A stretch of 64,000 nt of DNA from Candidatus Manganitrophus morganii (GCA_021651055.1 JAJHOH010000001.1:2418001-2482000); one strand, 5' to 3'. Positions 34,311-44,588 are shown, numbered from the stretch's first letter. The notes: generated from the letters alone by a model not told the origin. Numbers and translations are program-made.

Positions 34311-34311
34311 A

Positions 34312-34338
34312 CTGGCACTCTATCTATGAGAGTGCTAA
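34312..34338 (+). promoter_or_regulatory. CIRCE operator (HrcA binding site)
   Basis: CTGGCACTC, a 9-bp spacer and GAGTGCTAA match the CIRCE consensus TTAGCACTC-N9-GAGTGCTAA with only two changes in the left arm. It lies 41 bp before hrcA, the gene of its cognate repressor. Confidence 0.95.
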
Positions 34339-34379
34339 GATAGAAAATATATACTTATCATAGAGTTTGAGGAGTAAAG

Positions 34380-35462
34380 ATGCCGCTTGACGATCGCAGC
34401 AGATATGTCTTAAAGGCGATTGTCCTCTCCTACATCAAAACTGCTTTTCCGGTCGGATCCCAGGCCATCACCCGCAGTTTTGACATCGGAGTGAGTCCCG
34501 CCACCATCCGAAATATCATGGCCGATTTGGAGACGCAAGGATTCCTGATGCAGCCGCACACGTCGGCCGGCCGGATTCCGACGGAAAAGGGATATCGTTT
34601 CTACGTAGATAACCTTCTCCAAGATGCGGAATTATTGAAGGAGCAGGATGATATTCTTGGGCAGGCGGAGCAATTGATCCAGCGCGAGACCATTCAGGCC
34701 CTCTTGCAGGATACCTCCAAGCTCCTCTCGGATGCGTCGCAATATCTCGCGATCGTCACCGCCCCCAAGTTTTCATCCACCCGGATCAAGCAGGTGGAGT
34801 TCGTCCGGCTGAGAAAAAATTCGGTGATGGCGGTCTGTATCTCTCAGGACGGTTTCGTTCAGAATAAATTTTTTGAAGTCCCGGAGGATCTCTCTCAGAA
34901 AGATCTCAACAAAATCGCCGACACCCTCAACCACCTTTATTCGGGGTTGACCCTTCAGGAGATCCGCCAGAAATTATTAACGCAAATTCAAAAAATGAAA
35001 GATCTCTACGATCATCTTCTTCAGGAAGCCCTCGAGCTGACGCGGCGAACCTTCATGGACGGCGGCTCGGGCGGTATCGACGCAGAGCTTTATATGGATG
35101 GCGCATCCCATATGATCGACCATCCCGATTTTGCCGATTTCCGGGTGATGAAAGGATTGCTCAGCGCGTTCGAGGAAAAGAGGATGATCGTTCAGCTCCT
35201 CGATAAGTATATCGGAACGGAAGGGGTCCAGGTCTACATCGGTTCCGAAAATCCCTTTCTGGGGGATCACCATTGCAGTTTGGTGGTGGCCCATTATAAA
35301 AGGGGGAATCAGGTGTTAGGGACCGTGGGGATCCTCGGCCCGACCCGAATGGAGTACTCCAAAATTATTCCGCTGGTCGACTCGACGGCCAAGAAGGTCA
35401 GTCGGCTATTAGAAGAATCTTCCATGGAAGAGGAATCTTCTCTGGGAGAAAAAACAAAATGA
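34380..35462 (+). CDS. hrcA: Heat-inducible transcription repressor HrcA
   Basis: The protein has 360 residues. The N-terminal winged helix contains SRYVLKAIVLSYIKTAFPVGSQ, then GVSPATIRNIMADLETQGFL and HTSAGRIPTEKGYRFYVD, the HrcA signature. HrcA binds CIRCE as a dimer and depends on GroEL for activity. GAGGAG precedes the ATG. It is the first gene after the CIRCE site and so autoregulated together with grpE-dnaK-dnaJ. Confidence 0.96.
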   Translation: MPLDDRSRYVLKAIVLSYIKTAFPVGSQAITRSFDIGVSPATIRNIMADLETQGFLMQPHTSAGRIPTEKGYRFYVDNLLQDAELLKEQDDILGQAEQLIQRETIQALLQDTSKLLSDASQYLAIVTAPKFSSTRIKQVEFVRLRKNSVMAVCISQDGFVQNKFFEVPEDLSQKDLNKIADTLNHLYSGLTLQEIRQKLLTQIQKMKDLYDHLLQEALELTRRTFMDGGSGGIDAELYMDGASHMIDHPDFADFRVMKGLLSAFEEKRMIVQLLDKYIGTEGVQVYIGSENPFLGDHHCSLVVAHYKRGNQVLGTVGILGPTRMEYSKIIPLVDSTAKKVSRLLEESSMEEESSLGEKTK

Positions 35463-35527
35463 GCCTTTCCTCTCATTATATTATTATTGTTGATGCTCGG
35501 AGGGGGCCAGGGAAGTGAGGTGTTCTC

Positions 35528-36160
35528 TTGAACCAGCAGGATGAAAATAAAATAGGTGAAGAAAAAGAACGATTTGAAGAATCGAAAGGCCCGGCCACCG
35601 CGGAAGATGCTCCGGCGGAGTCGCCTGAAAAAGTGATCGAGACGCTTCGTGCCGGTTATGAAAAGAAGGAAGAAGAGGCGCGACAGGCCCAAGAACGCTT
35701 CATGCGGACGTTGGCCGATTTTGAAAACTATAAAAAAAGAGCGCAGAGAGATCAATCGGACGCGCTCAAATATGCCAATGAAAAGCTCATTAAAGAGCTC
35801 CTCCCGGTCATCGATAATCTGGAGCGGGCGCTGGCCCATTCCAGGGAGACGCGGGATTTTGACCGGATGATGGAGGGGGTCGAACTGATTCGGAAGCAAC
35901 TCCTCTCGGCGCTGGGAAAGTTCGGGGTCGTTCCGATCGAAAGTTTAAATCAGCCCTTTGATCCTTCTCTCCATCAATCGATCGGGCAGATCGAGGTGGA
36001 GGAGGGCTCCGATGCCAAAGAGAACCAGGTGATCGGAGAGACTCAAAAAGGTTATCATCTGAATGATCGTGTTCTCCGCCCTTCATTGGTGATGATTGCA
36101 AAGAAGAAGGCCCCTCCCTCTGGGGATGGCGCGGGGGCCGGCGAAGGGAATATAGGCTAA
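35528..36160 (+). CDS. grpE: Nucleotide exchange factor GrpE
   Basis: The protein has 210 residues from a TTG at 35528 with GAGGT upstream. The acidic N-terminus is followed by a long coiled coil (residues about 40-100, FMRTLADFENYKKRAQRDQ) and the C-terminal beta domain with FNPSLHQSI-like FDPSLHQSIGQIEVEEG and GYHLNDRVLRPSLVMIA. GrpE releases ADP from DnaK. The 65-bp gap from hrcA holds no other gene. Confidence 0.94.
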   Translation: MNQQDENKIGEEKERFEESKGPATAEDAPAESPEKVIETLRAGYEKKEEEARQAQERFMRTLADFENYKKRAQRDQSDALKYANEKLIKELLPVIDNLERALAHSRETRDFDRMMEGVELIRKQLLSALGKFGVVPIESLNQPFDPSLHQSIGQIEVEEGSDAKENQVIGETQKGYHLNDRVLRPSLVMIAKKKAPPSGDGAGAGEGNIG

Positions 36161-36313
36161 AATAAGCGTTCTCTCGGGGGAATGCCTAAACCCGGTGGAA
36201 AAGCGAATAGTGAGATCGGCACGTCTTTCTCATGCGTAGGTGGTAGCGATCGTATCGTAAAGACAGCAGGGGCGTGCGTTGCGGATTCATGCGAATCCTT
36301 AAAGGAGGAGACA
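36161..36313 (+). promoter_or_regulatory. dnaK 5' spacer with hairpin before the ribosome binding site
   Basis: This 153-nt spacer between grpE and dnaK has no stop-free gene of its own. Near its end GGATTC (36283-36288), loop ATGC and GAATCC (36293-36298) form a 6-bp hairpin 5 nt before the strong AAAGGAGGAG of dnaK. It may be an mRNA processing or stabilising element that raises DnaK output relative to GrpE. Confidence 0.4.
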
Positions 36314-38242
36314 ATGGCAAAGGTTATTGGAATTGATTTGGGGACGACGTTCTCCTGCATGTCGGTGGTGACCGGCGGAGAGCCGGAGGTGATCCCGAAT
36401 GCAGAGGGAAGCCGGACGACCCCCTCCGTCGTCGCCATTACCGATAAGGGAGAGCGGTTGGTAGGACAGCTTGCCCGAAGGCAGGCGGTCACGAACCCGA
36501 CCAATACGATCTACTCGATCAAGCGGTTGATGGGACGGAAATATGATTCGACCGAAGTAAAAGAGGCGATGAAGCGCCTTCCTTACAAGATCGTGAAGGC
36601 CCCCAACGGGGATGCGCACGTTGAAATTCAGGGAAAGGTCTACAGCCCTCCCGAGGTCTCGGCGATGATCTTGCAAAAATTACGGGCCGACGCGGAAGCG
36701 TTTCTGGGCGAGAAGGTGACCGAGGCGGTCATCACCGTCCCGGCTTACTTCGATGACAGCCAGCGGCAGGCGACCAAAGACGCCGGGCAGATCGCGGGTT
36801 TGAATGTCCTTCGGATCATCAACGAGCCGACGGCGGCCTCGCTGGCATACGGATTGGATAAAAAGAAAGATGAGCGGATCTCCGTCTATGACCTGGGAGG
36901 GGGAACCTTCGATGTCTCCGTCCTGGAGATCGGCGACGGGGTCTTCGAGGTCAAGTCGACGAACGGGGATACGTATCTCGGCGGCGACGACTTCGATCTG
37001 ACGATCATGGACTGGATGATCGAGGAGTTCCGGAAAGAGAACGGGATCGATCTGAAAAAGGATCGCATGGCCCTTCAGCGGTTGAAAGAAGCGGCGGAAA
37101 AAGCAAAGATCGAGCTTTCCTCTGCGATGGAAACAGAGATCAATCTTCCCTTCATCACCGCCGACGCCACGGGTCCGAAGCATCTGGTCATCAAATTGAC
37201 CCGGTCGAAATTGGAGCAGCTGGTCGATCCGCTCGTTCAAAGAACGATCGAGCCGTGCCGAAGGGCGCTGGCCGACGCCGGATTGACGCCAGCGGAAATT
37301 CATGAAGTGGTCCTCGTCGGCGGGATGACTCGGATGCCGAAGGTCCAGCAGGTGGTGAAGCAGTTCTTCGGAAAAGAGCCGCATAAGGGGGTCAATCCGG
37401 ATGAGGTGGTTGCCATCGGAGCGGCCATCCAAGGGGCGGTGTTGAAGGGAGAGGTGAAGGATGTCCTTCTTCTTGACGTGACGCCGCTCTCATTGGGAAT
37501 TGAGACCCTCGGCGGGGTGTTTACCCGAATCATCGATCGGAACACGACCATCCCGTCGAAGAAGAGCCAGATCTTCTCCACCGCGTCGGACAACCAGACG
37601 GCGGTGACGATCCGGGTCTTCCAGGGAGAGCGTGAGATGGCGACCGATAACAAGCTGCTCGGCCAATTCGACCTGATCGGTATTCCCCCGGCCCCGCGCG
37701 GTATTCCTCAGGTCGAGGTCACCTTCGACATCGATGCCAACGGCATCGTCCATGTTTCCGCGAAAGATATGGCGACACAAAAAGAGCAGTCGATTCGAAT
37801 CACCGCATCCAGCGGTCTCAATAAGGAAGAGATCGACAAGCTCGTGAAGGACGCCCAGGCGCATGCGGAAGAAGATAAGAAAAAGAAAGAGCTGATCGAG
37901 GTCCGCAATGAGGCCGACAATCTAATCTACGCCACCGAAAAATCGGTGACCGAATTCGGCGATCGGATTTCTCCGGAAGAGAAAAACCAGATTCTGGAGA
38001 AGATCTCACAGACACGAAAGGCGATGGAGTCGAATAACATTGAAGAGATTCGGGCGGCCATTTCCGAGCTCTCCAAGGCCTCCCATAAATTGGCCGAAGA
38101 GATGTATAAGAAGACCGGCGCCGGCGCGGCGGCCGGGGCTCAGGCGGGACCGACCGGAGACGGCGGGGCCGCCGGTGGGCAACAACAGGCCAAAGATGAA
38201 AACGTGGTCGACGCCGAGTTTGAAGAAACGGATAAAAAGTAG
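36314..38242 (+). CDS. dnaK: Molecular chaperone DnaK (Hsp70)
   Basis: The protein has 642 residues. The three Hsp70 signatures are [30 protein letters not shown] and [17 protein letters not shown]. The substrate-binding domain starts near [19 protein letters not shown], and the C-terminus has the lid helices, a Gly/Ala-rich tail and the acidic end [13 protein letters not shown]. The ATG at 36314 has AAAGGAGGAG upstream; the frame is open to 36182 but that extension is not DnaK-like. An intrinsic terminator follows the stop. Confidence 0.97.
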   Translation: MAKVIGIDLGTTFSCMSVVTGGEPEVIPNAEGSRTTPSVVAITDKGERLVGQLARRQAVTNPTNTIYSIKRLMGRKYDSTEVKEAMKRLPYKIVKAPNGDAHVEIQGKVYSPPEVSAMILQKLRADAEAFLGEKVTEAVITVPAYFDDSQRQATKDAGQIAGLNVLRIINEPTAASLAYGLDKKKDERISVYDLGGGTFDVSVLEIGDGVFEVKSTNGDTYLGGDDFDLTIMDWMIEEFRKENGIDLKKDRMALQRLKEAAEKAKIELSSAMETEINLPFITADATGPKHLVIKLTRSKLEQLVDPLVQRTIEPCRRALADAGLTPAEIHEVVLVGGMTRMPKVQQVVKQFFGKEPHKGVNPDEVVAIGAAIQGAVLKGEVKDVLLLDVTPLSLGIETLGGVFTRIIDRNTTIPSKKSQIFSTASDNQTAVTIRVFQGEREMATDNKLLGQFDLIGIPPAPRGIPQVEVTFDIDANGIVHVSAKDMATQKEQSIRITASSGLNKEEIDKLVKDAQAHAEEDKKKKELIEVRNEADNLIYATEKSVTEFGDRISPEEKNQILEKISQTRKAMESNNIEEIRAAISELSKASHKLAEEMYKKTGAGAAAGAQAGPTGDGGAAGGQQQAKDENVVDAEFEETDKK

Positions 38243-38260
38243 TAAAGTATGAGTCAGTCT

Positions 38261-38306
38261 CCAGCCGCCTGGCGGTCCTCGAAAGCCGATCAGGCGGCTG
38301 GTTTTT
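38261..38306 (+). terminator. Rho-independent terminator between dnaK and dnaJ
   Basis: CCAGCCGCCTG (38261-38271) and CAGGCGGCTGG (38291-38301) form an 11-bp GC-rich perfect stem followed by TTTTT. It must be read through, or bypassed by another promoter, for dnaJ to be expressed with dnaK. Confidence 0.85.
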
Positions 38307-38334
38307 AATGTCACTATTGATCTTAGGGAGTTCC

Positions 38335-39447
38335 GTGGCCAGCAAAAAAGATTATTACGAAGTACTCGGTGTCGAACGGACCGCTTCAGAGGAAGAGCTG
38401 AAGAAGGCCTATCGCAAGATGGCCCTTAAGTTTCATCCTGATCGAAATCCGGGTGATAAAGCGGCCGAGGAACAATTCAAAGTGGTCAATGAGGCCTACA
38501 GCGTTTTGGCCGACGCCGAAAAGAGGAAGAGTTATGACCTCTTCGGCCACGCCGGACCGGCCGGCGGCGGCGCGGGCGGTTTTGACTTCAATCAAGGGGG
38601 CTTCTCCGATATCTTCGGCGACATCTTCGAAGAGTTTTTCGGCGCTTCGGCCGGGGGGCGCGCCCGCACGCGGGCGCAGCGGGGGAACGATCTTCGCTAC
38701 AACATGACCATTACCTTTGAAGAAGCCTATTTCGGGAAGGAGGCGAAGATCAGATTGCGCCGTCCCGAAGCCTGCAGCGCCTGCAAGGGAACGGGCGCCA
38801 AGGGAGGGGCCACCAAGGTCTGCCCGACCTGCGGCGGCGCAGGGCAGCTTCGATTCCAGCAGGGAATGTTTGCGGTCAGCCGCACCTGCAGCCAGTGCCG
38901 GGGAGAGGGGCGAATCATCTCGGAGAGCTGTCCGCAGTGTAAAGGGGAGCGGTATATCGCGCGCGATAAGACGATCTCCGTCAAGATTCCTCCCGGGGTC
39001 GAGACCGGCTCGCGGCTGCGCGTCATGGGCGAGGGGGAACCGGGACTCAACGGCGGGCCGACCGGCGATCTCTACGTGGTCCTGACCGTGGAGGAGCATC
39101 CTCAGTTTTCCAGGGACGGCGATCACATCCTCTGTCAAGTTCCGATCAGCTTCGTCAAAGCGATCCTCGGCGGAAAGGTCGACGCCCCGACGATGAAGGG
39201 GCCGACGGCGGTGAAGATTCCTCCCGGAACGGCGGATGGAAAGATCTTCCGTCTGAAAGGGCTGGGTTTCGCGAATATCCGCGGATACGGGATCGGTGAT
39301 GAGCTGGTTCGGATCAAGGTCGAGATTCCGAGTAAAATCACAGCGAAGCAGCGGGAGCTTCTGGAAGAATTCGCGAAAATCAGCGGAGAGTCGATCGAGC
39401 CCGATTCGGGAAAACTCTTCGAAAAAGTGAAGAACCTCTTCGAATAA
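38335..39447 (+). CDS. dnaJ: Chaperone protein DnaJ (Hsp40)
   Basis: The protein has 370 residues from a GTG at 38335 with TTAGGGAG upstream. The J domain ([20 protein letters not shown]) contains HPD in [12 protein letters not shown] Gly/Phe region follows, then four zinc-binding CXXCXGXG repeats: [24 protein letters not shown] and CPQCKGER; the last is degenerate after the second Cys. It stimulates DnaK ATPase. An in-frame ATG at 38308 lies against the terminator and was rejected as start. Confidence 0.95.
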   Translation: MASKKDYYEVLGVERTASEEELKKAYRKMALKFHPDRNPGDKAAEEQFKVVNEAYSVLADAEKRKSYDLFGHAGPAGGGAGGFDFNQGGFSDIFGDIFEEFFGASAGGRARTRAQRGNDLRYNMTITFEEAYFGKEAKIRLRRPEACSACKGTGAKGGATKVCPTCGGAGQLRFQQGMFAVSRTCSQCRGEGRIISESCPQCKGERYIARDKTISVKIPPGVETGSRLRVMGEGEPGLNGGPTGDLYVVLTVEEHPQFSRDGDHILCQVPISFVKAILGGKVDAPTMKGPTAVKIPPGTADGKIFRLKGLGFANIRGYGIGDELVRIKVEIPSKITAKQRELLEEFAKISGESIEPDSGKLFEKVKNLFE

Positions 39448-39473
39448 AAACAAGTGATCAGCGCCTCACTTCC

Positions 39474-40232
39474 ATGCCTGTCTATTTTATCCACTCAAAG
39501 CAGGTCGATCATGGAAAAATCACCGTCCAGGATCGTCTGGCCCACCATCTTCGCGATGTTCTCCGTTCGCAAGAAGGGGAGACCCTTCTTCTGGTCGATG
39601 AGCAACCGAAGCGGTACACCGCCCGGCTGATCGAATCGCATCCGGCGCGGCTGACCCTGGAGGTGCTGCACGAGGAGAACCCTCCCCCTTTTCCCCTTCC
39701 GGCCCTCCATTTGGGGATCGGCTTGTTGAAAGGGGAGAAGATTGAATGGGTTTTGCAAAAGGCAACCGAGCTGGGGGTGGCCCGGATGACCCCGCTGATC
39801 ACGGAGCGGGCGGTCGTCCGGCCCAAAGCGGACCGTCTGTCTCATCAGCAGGAGCGCTGGATGAAGATCATCACGGAGGCGGCTCAACAGTCGGGGCGCT
39901 GGAGCATTCCGATGCTCGACCCGCCGACCGAGCTGCTGGCGTTTCTGACGAAAACGGCCGGCTATGGCTTGAAGCTGATTTTCTGGGAAGGGGCACCCCC
40001 TCAATCGCCGCGAGGACGGATCGCGGAGGCGATCGCGTCTTCTCCGCGCGAAGGGGTTGTTCTGATCGGGCCGGAAGGCGGATTGGAGAAAGCGGAGGTC
40101 GATGCCGCCTGCGCGATGGGATATCAGGCGCTCTCTCTCGGAGCGCGGATTCTGCGGGCCGAGACGGCCGCGCTTTCCGCTTTATCGATCGTTCAATATG
40201 AAATCGAAGGGAAGATAAATGGAGCGCGTTGA
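39474..40232 (+). CDS. rsmE: 16S rRNA (uracil(1498)-N(3))-methyltransferase
   Basis: The protein has 252 residues of the SPOUT class. The N-terminal PUA-like domain includes HHLRDVLRSQEGETLLL, and the knot region has KGEKIEWVLQKATELGVARMTPLITERAV, EAAQQSGRWSIP, VVLIGPEGGLEKAEVDAA and LGARILRAETAALSALSIVQY, the RsmE hallmark. It follows dnaJ by 26 nt, a common arrangement, and overlaps the RDD gene by 14 nt. Confidence 0.93.
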   Translation: MPVYFIHSKQVDHGKITVQDRLAHHLRDVLRSQEGETLLLVDEQPKRYTARLIESHPARLTLEVLHEENPPPFPLPALHLGIGLLKGEKIEWVLQKATELGVARMTPLITERAVVRPKADRLSHQQERWMKIITEAAQQSGRWSIPMLDPPTELLAFLTKTAGYGLKLIFWEGAPPQSPRGRIAEAIASSPREGVVLIGPEGGLEKAEVDAACAMGYQALSLGARILRAETAALSALSIVQYEIEGKINGAR

Positions 40233-40749
40233 CCGGCCGATGGGAGGGGAGCTTCCCGAGTTCTTTCCCGCGTCGTTGTTTCCGGAAGAAAAGACAGAGA
40301 CCGCAGCGGTTCAACCGGCCGGTTTTCTTCGCCGTGTCGTCGCTTTTCTCATCGACTTCTTGATTATCGAAATTCTCTATCTCGCGCTGTTGGCCGCCGG
40401 TTTTCTCGGCATCCGCTATTCAACCGGAGGAGAAGGCCTTTTTCTTACCGAAGGGGGATCATTGACCCCCTGGGTGGCGCCTTTTATCGCCGCTTGGTTT
40501 TGCCTCTTTCTCGGCTATTTCACCTTCTTTCACGCGGATGGCGGCCAGACGCCGGCGAAGATGCTGGTCCGGATCAAAGTCGTCGCCTCCGGAGGTGCTC
40601 CCCTCTCCCCCTTCCGTGCGCTCGTACGGTCGTTCGGTTACTTTCTCTCCAGCTTCTTTTTCGGCTTCGGGTTTTTGATGACCATTTTTAATAGAAAAAA
40701 AAGAGCGCTCCACGATCTACTGACCCGAACCGAGGTGGTCCTCGCCTAG
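40219..40749 (+). CDS. RDD-family membrane protein
   Basis: The protein has 176 residues with three predicted membrane segments: FLRRVVAFLIDFLIIEILYL (containing the Arg and Asp that give the family its name), PWVAPFIAAWFCLFLGYFTF and FGYFLSSFFFGFGFLMTIF. Between them lies GGQTPAKMLVRIKVV and at the end RALHDLLTRTEVV, both typical of RDD proteins. The family's role is mostly unknown; some members are ion antiporters. It overlaps rsmE by 14 nt and its stop abuts the SurA-like start. Confidence 0.85.
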   Translation: MERVDRPMGGELPEFFPASLFPEEKTETAAVQPAGFLRRVVAFLIDFLIIEILYLALLAAGFLGIRYSTGGEGLFLTEGGSLTPWVAPFIAAWFCLFLGYFTFFHADGGQTPAKMLVRIKVVASGGAPLSPFRALVRSFGYFLSSFFFGFGFLMTIFNRKKRALHDLLTRTEVVLA

Positions 40750-41367
40750 ATGCGCCGTTTGATCCTCATTTTACTTTTATCCCTTCCGGTGTTTTCTTCC
40801 ATCGGGTTTGCCTCAGAGCCGGCGGAGCGGATCGCGGCGACCCTCAACGGCAAGATTATTTTTCTCTCCGACCTTCATCGCCATCAGGCCTTCTTTGAGG
40901 ACTTAGGAAAGAACGAGTCTGAGGAAGATTTAAAAAAAATATTGGAACAGGTCATCGAGAACCGGCTCCTCCGATCCGAGGCGCATCGATTTGTTCTTCA
41001 AGTTCCAACTGAACCGGAAGTTCAACAACGATTGAAGGCCCTCCGTGAGCGATTCAAAACGGAGAGCGCCTTCCAAGAGGTTCTCGGACAGACCGGGCTT
41101 TCTTTAGATGAATTAAAAGAGGAGATCAAAGAGTGGCTTTGGGTGGAGAAACTTCTCCAGGAACGGATTCACGCGTTTGTTTTCATTTCTCCGAAAGAGG
41201 TGACGCGGTATTATCAAGAGCATGCGGCCGATTTCGGCGGGAAGACGCAGGAGGAGGTTGAGCCGATGATCCGAAAAACCTTAAGCGAGGAAAAGCGGAT
41301 GACAAAGGAAATGGAGTACCTGGCTCGGCTGAGATCGCATGCGGAGATTCAAGTAAACTTGGAGTAA
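40750..41367 (+). CDS. SurA N-terminal-domain-like periplasmic protein
   Basis: The protein has 205 residues with a signal peptide (MRRLILILLLSLPVFSSIGF, cleavage near FASEP). The mature part resembles the SurA N-domain: ERIAATLNGKIIFLSDLHRH, a helical VIENRLLRSEAHRF, then LGQTGLSLDELKEEIKEWLWVEKLL and a final helix with FISPKEVTRYYQEH. There is no peptidyl-prolyl isomerase (parvulin) domain, so it would be a pure chaperone-like protein for outer membrane protein transit, if related at all in function. It is the last gene of the heat-shock operon and converges on ridA with a 7-nt gap. Confidence 0.7.
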   Translation: MRRLILILLLSLPVFSSIGFASEPAERIAATLNGKIIFLSDLHRHQAFFEDLGKNESEEDLKKILEQVIENRLLRSEAHRFVLQVPTEPEVQQRLKALRERFKTESAFQEVLGQTGLSLDELKEEIKEWLWVEKLLQERIHAFVFISPKEVTRYYQEHAADFGGKTQEEVEPMIRKTLSEEKRMTKEMEYLARLRSHAEIQVNLE

Positions 41368-41374
41368 GCGGCAA

Positions 41375-41833
41375 TCACCTTATCTCTACGATCATCTCCA
41401 ACTCCACCGGCGCGCCGAGCGGCAATTCGGCGGCCCCCAGCGCCAGGCGGGCGTGCCGGCCAGCATCGCCAAAAATTTGAACCAGGAGATCCGATGCGCC
41501 GTTTGCGACGGCCGGTTGCTGGGTGAATCCTTCGGCGGAGGCGACGTGGACGCCGATCCGGACGATCCGCTGGACCTGATCGAGCGAGCCAAGCTCGGCC
41601 TTGATGACTGCCAGCGCATTCAGCAGCGTGATCCGCGCCGCCTGCTGTCCCTGTTCCACCGTCAGCTCTTTCCCGAGCCTCCCCACCATCGCCATCTTCC
41701 CCTCCACCATCGGAATCATCCCGGATAGAAATAAGAGATTTCCGCTTCGAACCGCCGGGACATAGGTTGCGACCGGCTTGGGCGGGGAGGGTAAGGTAAA
41801 GCCGAGCGCTTGTAGCTTCTTTTCATAATCCAT
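41375..41833 (-). CDS. RidA/YjgF family protein
   Basis: The protein has 152 residues. FLSGMIPMVEGKMAMVGRLGKELTVEQGQQAARITLLNALAVIKAELGSLDQV and HARLALGAAELPLGAPVELEMIVEI match the long (YjgH-like, about 150-residue) branch of the family, though only short parts are quoted reliably here as motifs. Classic RidA deaminates reactive enamines; the C-terminal conserved Arg of that activity is here in the segment RHARLALGAAELP. Substrate is unknown. It follows deoB on the minus strand by 26 nt. Confidence 0.82.
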   Translation of the reverse strand: MDYEKKLQALGFTLPSPPKPVATYVPAVRSGNLLFLSGMIPMVEGKMAMVGRLGKELTVEQGQQAARITLLNALAVIKAELGSLDQVQRIVRIGVHVASAEGFTQQPAVANGASDLLVQIFGDAGRHARLALGAAELPLGAPVELEMIVEIR

Positions 41834-41859
41834 CGGAAAACTCCGGATGAGAAGTCGGT

Positions 41860-43050
41860 TTATGCAGCGGGTGCGGCGATCAGCGGAAGGAAGCTCTTTC
41901 CAACCGGCAGCGACCCGACCTCAAAGATCTCCGCCAGGGTCTGTCCCAGGTCGGCGAAGGTCGCTCGAATCCCGAGATCGCGCCCAGACTCAACCCCTTT
42001 CTGAAAAACGATCAGCGGCACATACTCCCGCGTGTGGTCGGTGCCGGGAAAAAGGGGATCGTTCCCATGGTCGGCGGTGAGAATCAGCCAATCCCCCTCC
42101 TTCATCTTCGAGACGATCTCAGGAAGGCGACGATCGAACTCCTCCAGCGCCTTCGCGAATCCGACGGCATCGTTTCGATGGCCGTAAAGCATATCGAAGT
42201 CGACCAGGTTCGTGAAGATCAATCCGGTGTCGGTCCGGTCGATGAACCGAACGGTTTGATCGATGCCGTCGTTGTTGTCGTGGGTGTGGACCGATTCCGA
42301 AATCCCCCTTCCCGAGAAGATATCTTCGATTTTTCCGATGCCGATGACCGGAATCCGCGCCGCTTGAAGACGGTCGAGCAGGGTCTCGCCCGGCGGGGCG
42401 ACGGAGAAATCGCGGCGGCGGTCGGTCCGGACGAATTTCCCCGGCTCGCCGATGAACGGCCTTGCGATGACCCGCGCAACCTGGTGCGGCGGCTTCAGGA
42501 GATCGCGGGCGATCCGGGAGATCTCCCAAAGTTTTTCGGGCGGGAGGGTCGCCTCGTGCGCGGCAATCTGAAAGACCGAGTCGGCGGAGGTGTAGACGAT
42601 CGGCGCCCCGGTCGCCATCTGCTCCGCGCCGAGCTCCTTGATGATCTCCGTTCCGGAGGCGACCTTGTTTCCGAGGACCTTCCGTCCGATCGCCGCTTCA
42701 AAAGGGCCGATCACTTCCGGCGGAAAGCCGTTCGGATAGGTGGGGAAAGGGGTGGGGGTGATCACCCCCGTCATCTCCCAGTGGCCGATCACCGTATCTT
42801 TCCCCGCCGATCGCTCCGCCATCTTCCCGAAATAGGCGATCGGATGAGGAACCGGCGCAATCCCTTCGAGATCGTCGATTCGTCCCACACCCCACTTCTC
42901 CAGCGTCGGAAGACGAAGCGCTACCGCTCGAGATATGTGGCCGAGGGTATCGCTCCCGGCGTCGCCGTACCGGTCCGCATCGGGGAGGGCCCCGGCGCCG
43001 ACGCCGTCGAGGACAATGAGAATGACCCTTTTCCGAGGGGCGTGCGTCAT
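41860..43050 (-). CDS. deoB: Phosphopentomutase
   Basis: The protein has 396 residues of the alkaline-phosphatase superfamily. [21 protein letters not shown] holds the first metal site, [15 protein letters not shown] the catalytic Thr, [14 protein letters not shown] is typical of DeoB, and [24 protein letters not shown] and [19 protein letters not shown] provide the other metal ligands. It interconverts ribose (or deoxyribose) 1- and 5-phosphate in nucleoside salvage. It lies 5 nt downstream of mltG. Confidence 0.93.
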   Translation of the reverse strand: MTHAPRKRVILIVLDGVGAGALPDADRYGDAGSDTLGHISRAVALRLPTLEKWGVGRIDDLEGIAPVPHPIAYFGKMAERSAGKDTVIGHWEMTGVITPTPFPTYPNGFPPEVIGPFEAAIGRKVLGNKVASGTEIIKELGAEQMATGAPIVYTSADSVFQIAAHEATLPPEKLWEISRIARDLLKPPHQVARVIARPFIGEPGKFVRTDRRRDFSVAPPGETLLDRLQAARIPVIGIGKIEDIFSGRGISESVHTHDNNDGIDQTVRFIDRTDTGLIFTNLVDFDMLYGHRNDAVGFAKALEEFDRRLPEIVSKMKEGDWLILTADHGNDPLFPGTDHTREYVPLIVFQKGVESGRDLGIRATFADLGQTLAEIFEVGSLPVGKSFLPLIAAPAA

Positions 43051-43055
43051 CGCTT

Positions 43056-44051
43056 TCAGGCCCTCTTGCGTTGGTACTTGTTCACTGCGTTGTTGTGCTC
43101 GCGGAGGGTTTTCGAAAAGACATGGGTTCCGTCATTTTTGGAAACGAAATAGAGGTAATCGACAGAAGCCGGAAAAAGGGCGGCATAGAGCGATTCCTTC
43201 CCCGGATTCGCGATCGGGCCGGGCGGCAGGCCGATGAAACGATAGGTATTGTAAGGAGAGGGGATGCCGAGATCTCTTTTGCGAATATTCCCGTCGAATT
43301 CAGTGAGAGCGAAGATGACGGTCGGATCGCTCTGAAGACGCATCTTTTTCTTCAGGCGGTTGTGAAAAACGGCGGAGATCAGGCCCCGCTCGGAAGGATG
43401 CCCCGTCTCCTTCTCGATGATCGAAGCGAGGGTGACGACCTCCCGCTGCGTCATGCGGAGTTGATCGGCCCTTCTACGGAGTGATTCATCATAGGCCGCC
43501 TGAAATTGGGTGACCATTCGCCGGACGATCTCATGGGGCGGGGTTCGCTTTGGAAACTGGTAGGTATCGGGAAAGAGATATCCTTCCAAGCTTTCCCCTT
43601 CGATCCCGAACTCACTCATTAAGGTCGGATCGACCACGACTTTCATAAAGACCTCGGCCTCGGTGAGCTTGGCCGCTTCGAGCAGCTTCGCGATCTGCCG
43701 GGCGGTCGATCCTTCCGGAATCACCACCTGATAGTGAAGGATCTTGCCTCGCACGAGGAGATCGAGCAGCTCCATCGGCCGCATCGCCGTGTGGAGGCCG
43801 TATTCACCCGGCTTGATGTTTTTTTCATTTCCCGTCCAAGCGCCGAGGAGACGAAAATAAATTCGACTGGTGATCAGCCCCTCGCGCTCCAAAAGCTCGG
43901 AGACGCTGTTATAAGTGGCCCCTTCGGTGATTTCGATGACTTTGTGGGTTTCTGCAAGGGAGGGGGGATGATTCAGAAATTGGAGGCCGCGAACGGCCCC
44001 GACGGCAATGACGAGGGTAAAAGAAAAAAGGGTGATCCAAACCTTGACCAT
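43056..44051 (-). CDS. mltG: Endolytic murein transglycosylase MltG (YceG)
   Basis: The protein has 331 residues with an N-terminal membrane anchor ([17 protein letters not shown]). A LysM-like domain follows ([18 protein letters not shown]). The catalytic region has [39 protein letters not shown] with the catalytic Glu in [14 protein letters not shown] and [18 protein letters not shown]. It cleaves nascent peptidoglycan strands in the periplasm. The family is often next to alaS and the Holliday junction resolvase gene; here the resolvase gene is absent and a phasin-like gene lies between. Confidence 0.93.
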   Translation of the reverse strand: MVKVWITLFSFTLVIAVGAVRGLQFLNHPPSLAETHKVIEITEGATYNSVSELLEREGLITSRIYFRLLGAWTGNEKNIKPGEYGLHTAMRPMELLDLLVRGKILHYQVVIPEGSTARQIAKLLEAAKLTEAEVFMKVVVDPTLMSEFGIEGESLEGYLFPDTYQFPKRTPPHEIVRRMVTQFQAAYDESLRRRADQLRMTQREVVTLASIIEKETGHPSERGLISAVFHNRLKKKMRLQSDPTVIFALTEFDGNIRKRDLGIPSPYNTYRFIGLPPGPIANPGKESLYAALFPASVDYLYFVSKNDGTHVFSKTLREHNNAVNKYQRKRA

Positions 44052-44206
44052 GCGCGCTCACTCGAAGGAGGTTGCTTCCCTCTGGATACAGACACCAAAT
44101 CTTTCAAGAAGTTGCTCGGACAACCTTTTCCGCCGACAGACAGGTGAGTCGTTTTCTGCTGTGGATCGGTTCATGACTTCTATTATAACGAATGAAGGCC
44201 GATACG

Positions 44207-44237
44207 AAAAGGGAGCCCGGTCAGGCGGCCGGCTCCC
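44207..44237 (-). terminator. Hairpin at the end of the phasin-like gene
   Basis: Arms GGGAGCC (44211-44217) and GGCTCCC (44231-44237) flank a GC-rich interior. On the minus strand the stem is followed by TTTT. It overlaps the stop of the phasin-like gene. On the plus strand it is followed by a longer T run, so it may act in both directions. Confidence 0.55.
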
Positions 44238-44544
44238 CTTTTTCGCGACGGGAGGACTCCCATCGTCGGAATTGGGCGGCCAGATCGGCGAGCTCTTTCT
44301 CCAGCCGGTCGATATCGGCCCGGGAAGGAAACCGGACATTCCCGGCGATTCTTTTGCCGAGGTCGGACATCTTCTGGTTGAGCTCCTGCTCCCCTTTTTC
44401 GGCCGATTCGAAAAAGGCCCGGACGCGCCGCGCCTCTTCGGTTTGGCTCTCCTCCCCCTTCTTCGCGAGCTCGTCGGCCACCTCTTTGGCCCGCTCGGTC
44501 AATGCAAGTCCGATTAAAGCGGCTTTCCTGAGTGCGGTAAACAT
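44221..44544 (-). CDS. Small coiled-coil protein, phasin-like
   Basis: The protein has 107 residues from the ATG at 44544, with AAGGAGG six bases upstream (a GTG at 44550 is too close to it). An N-terminal amphipathic stretch MFTALRKAALIGLALTERAK is followed by an almost continuous charged coiled coil (EELAKKGEESQTEEARRVRAF, then LEKELADLAAQFRRWE), quoted in part. This pattern occurs in phasin-type and polyhydroxyalkanoate granule regulator proteins. No phaC or other PHA gene is nearby, so granule binding is only a suggestion. Confidence 0.6.
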   Translation of the reverse strand: MFTALRKAALIGLALTERAKEVADELAKKGEESQTEEARRVRAFFESAEKGEQELNQKMSDLGKRIAGNVRFPSRADIDRLEKELADLAAQFRRWESSRREKGEPAA

Positions 44545-44588
44545 AGGCACCTCCTTAATAAAATAAAATGAAATTAGGAGACGATGCT

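Noticed and set aside
36182-36313. N-terminal extension of DnaK
   Set aside because: In frame but not DnaK-like; a strong Shine-Dalgarno precedes the ATG at 36314.
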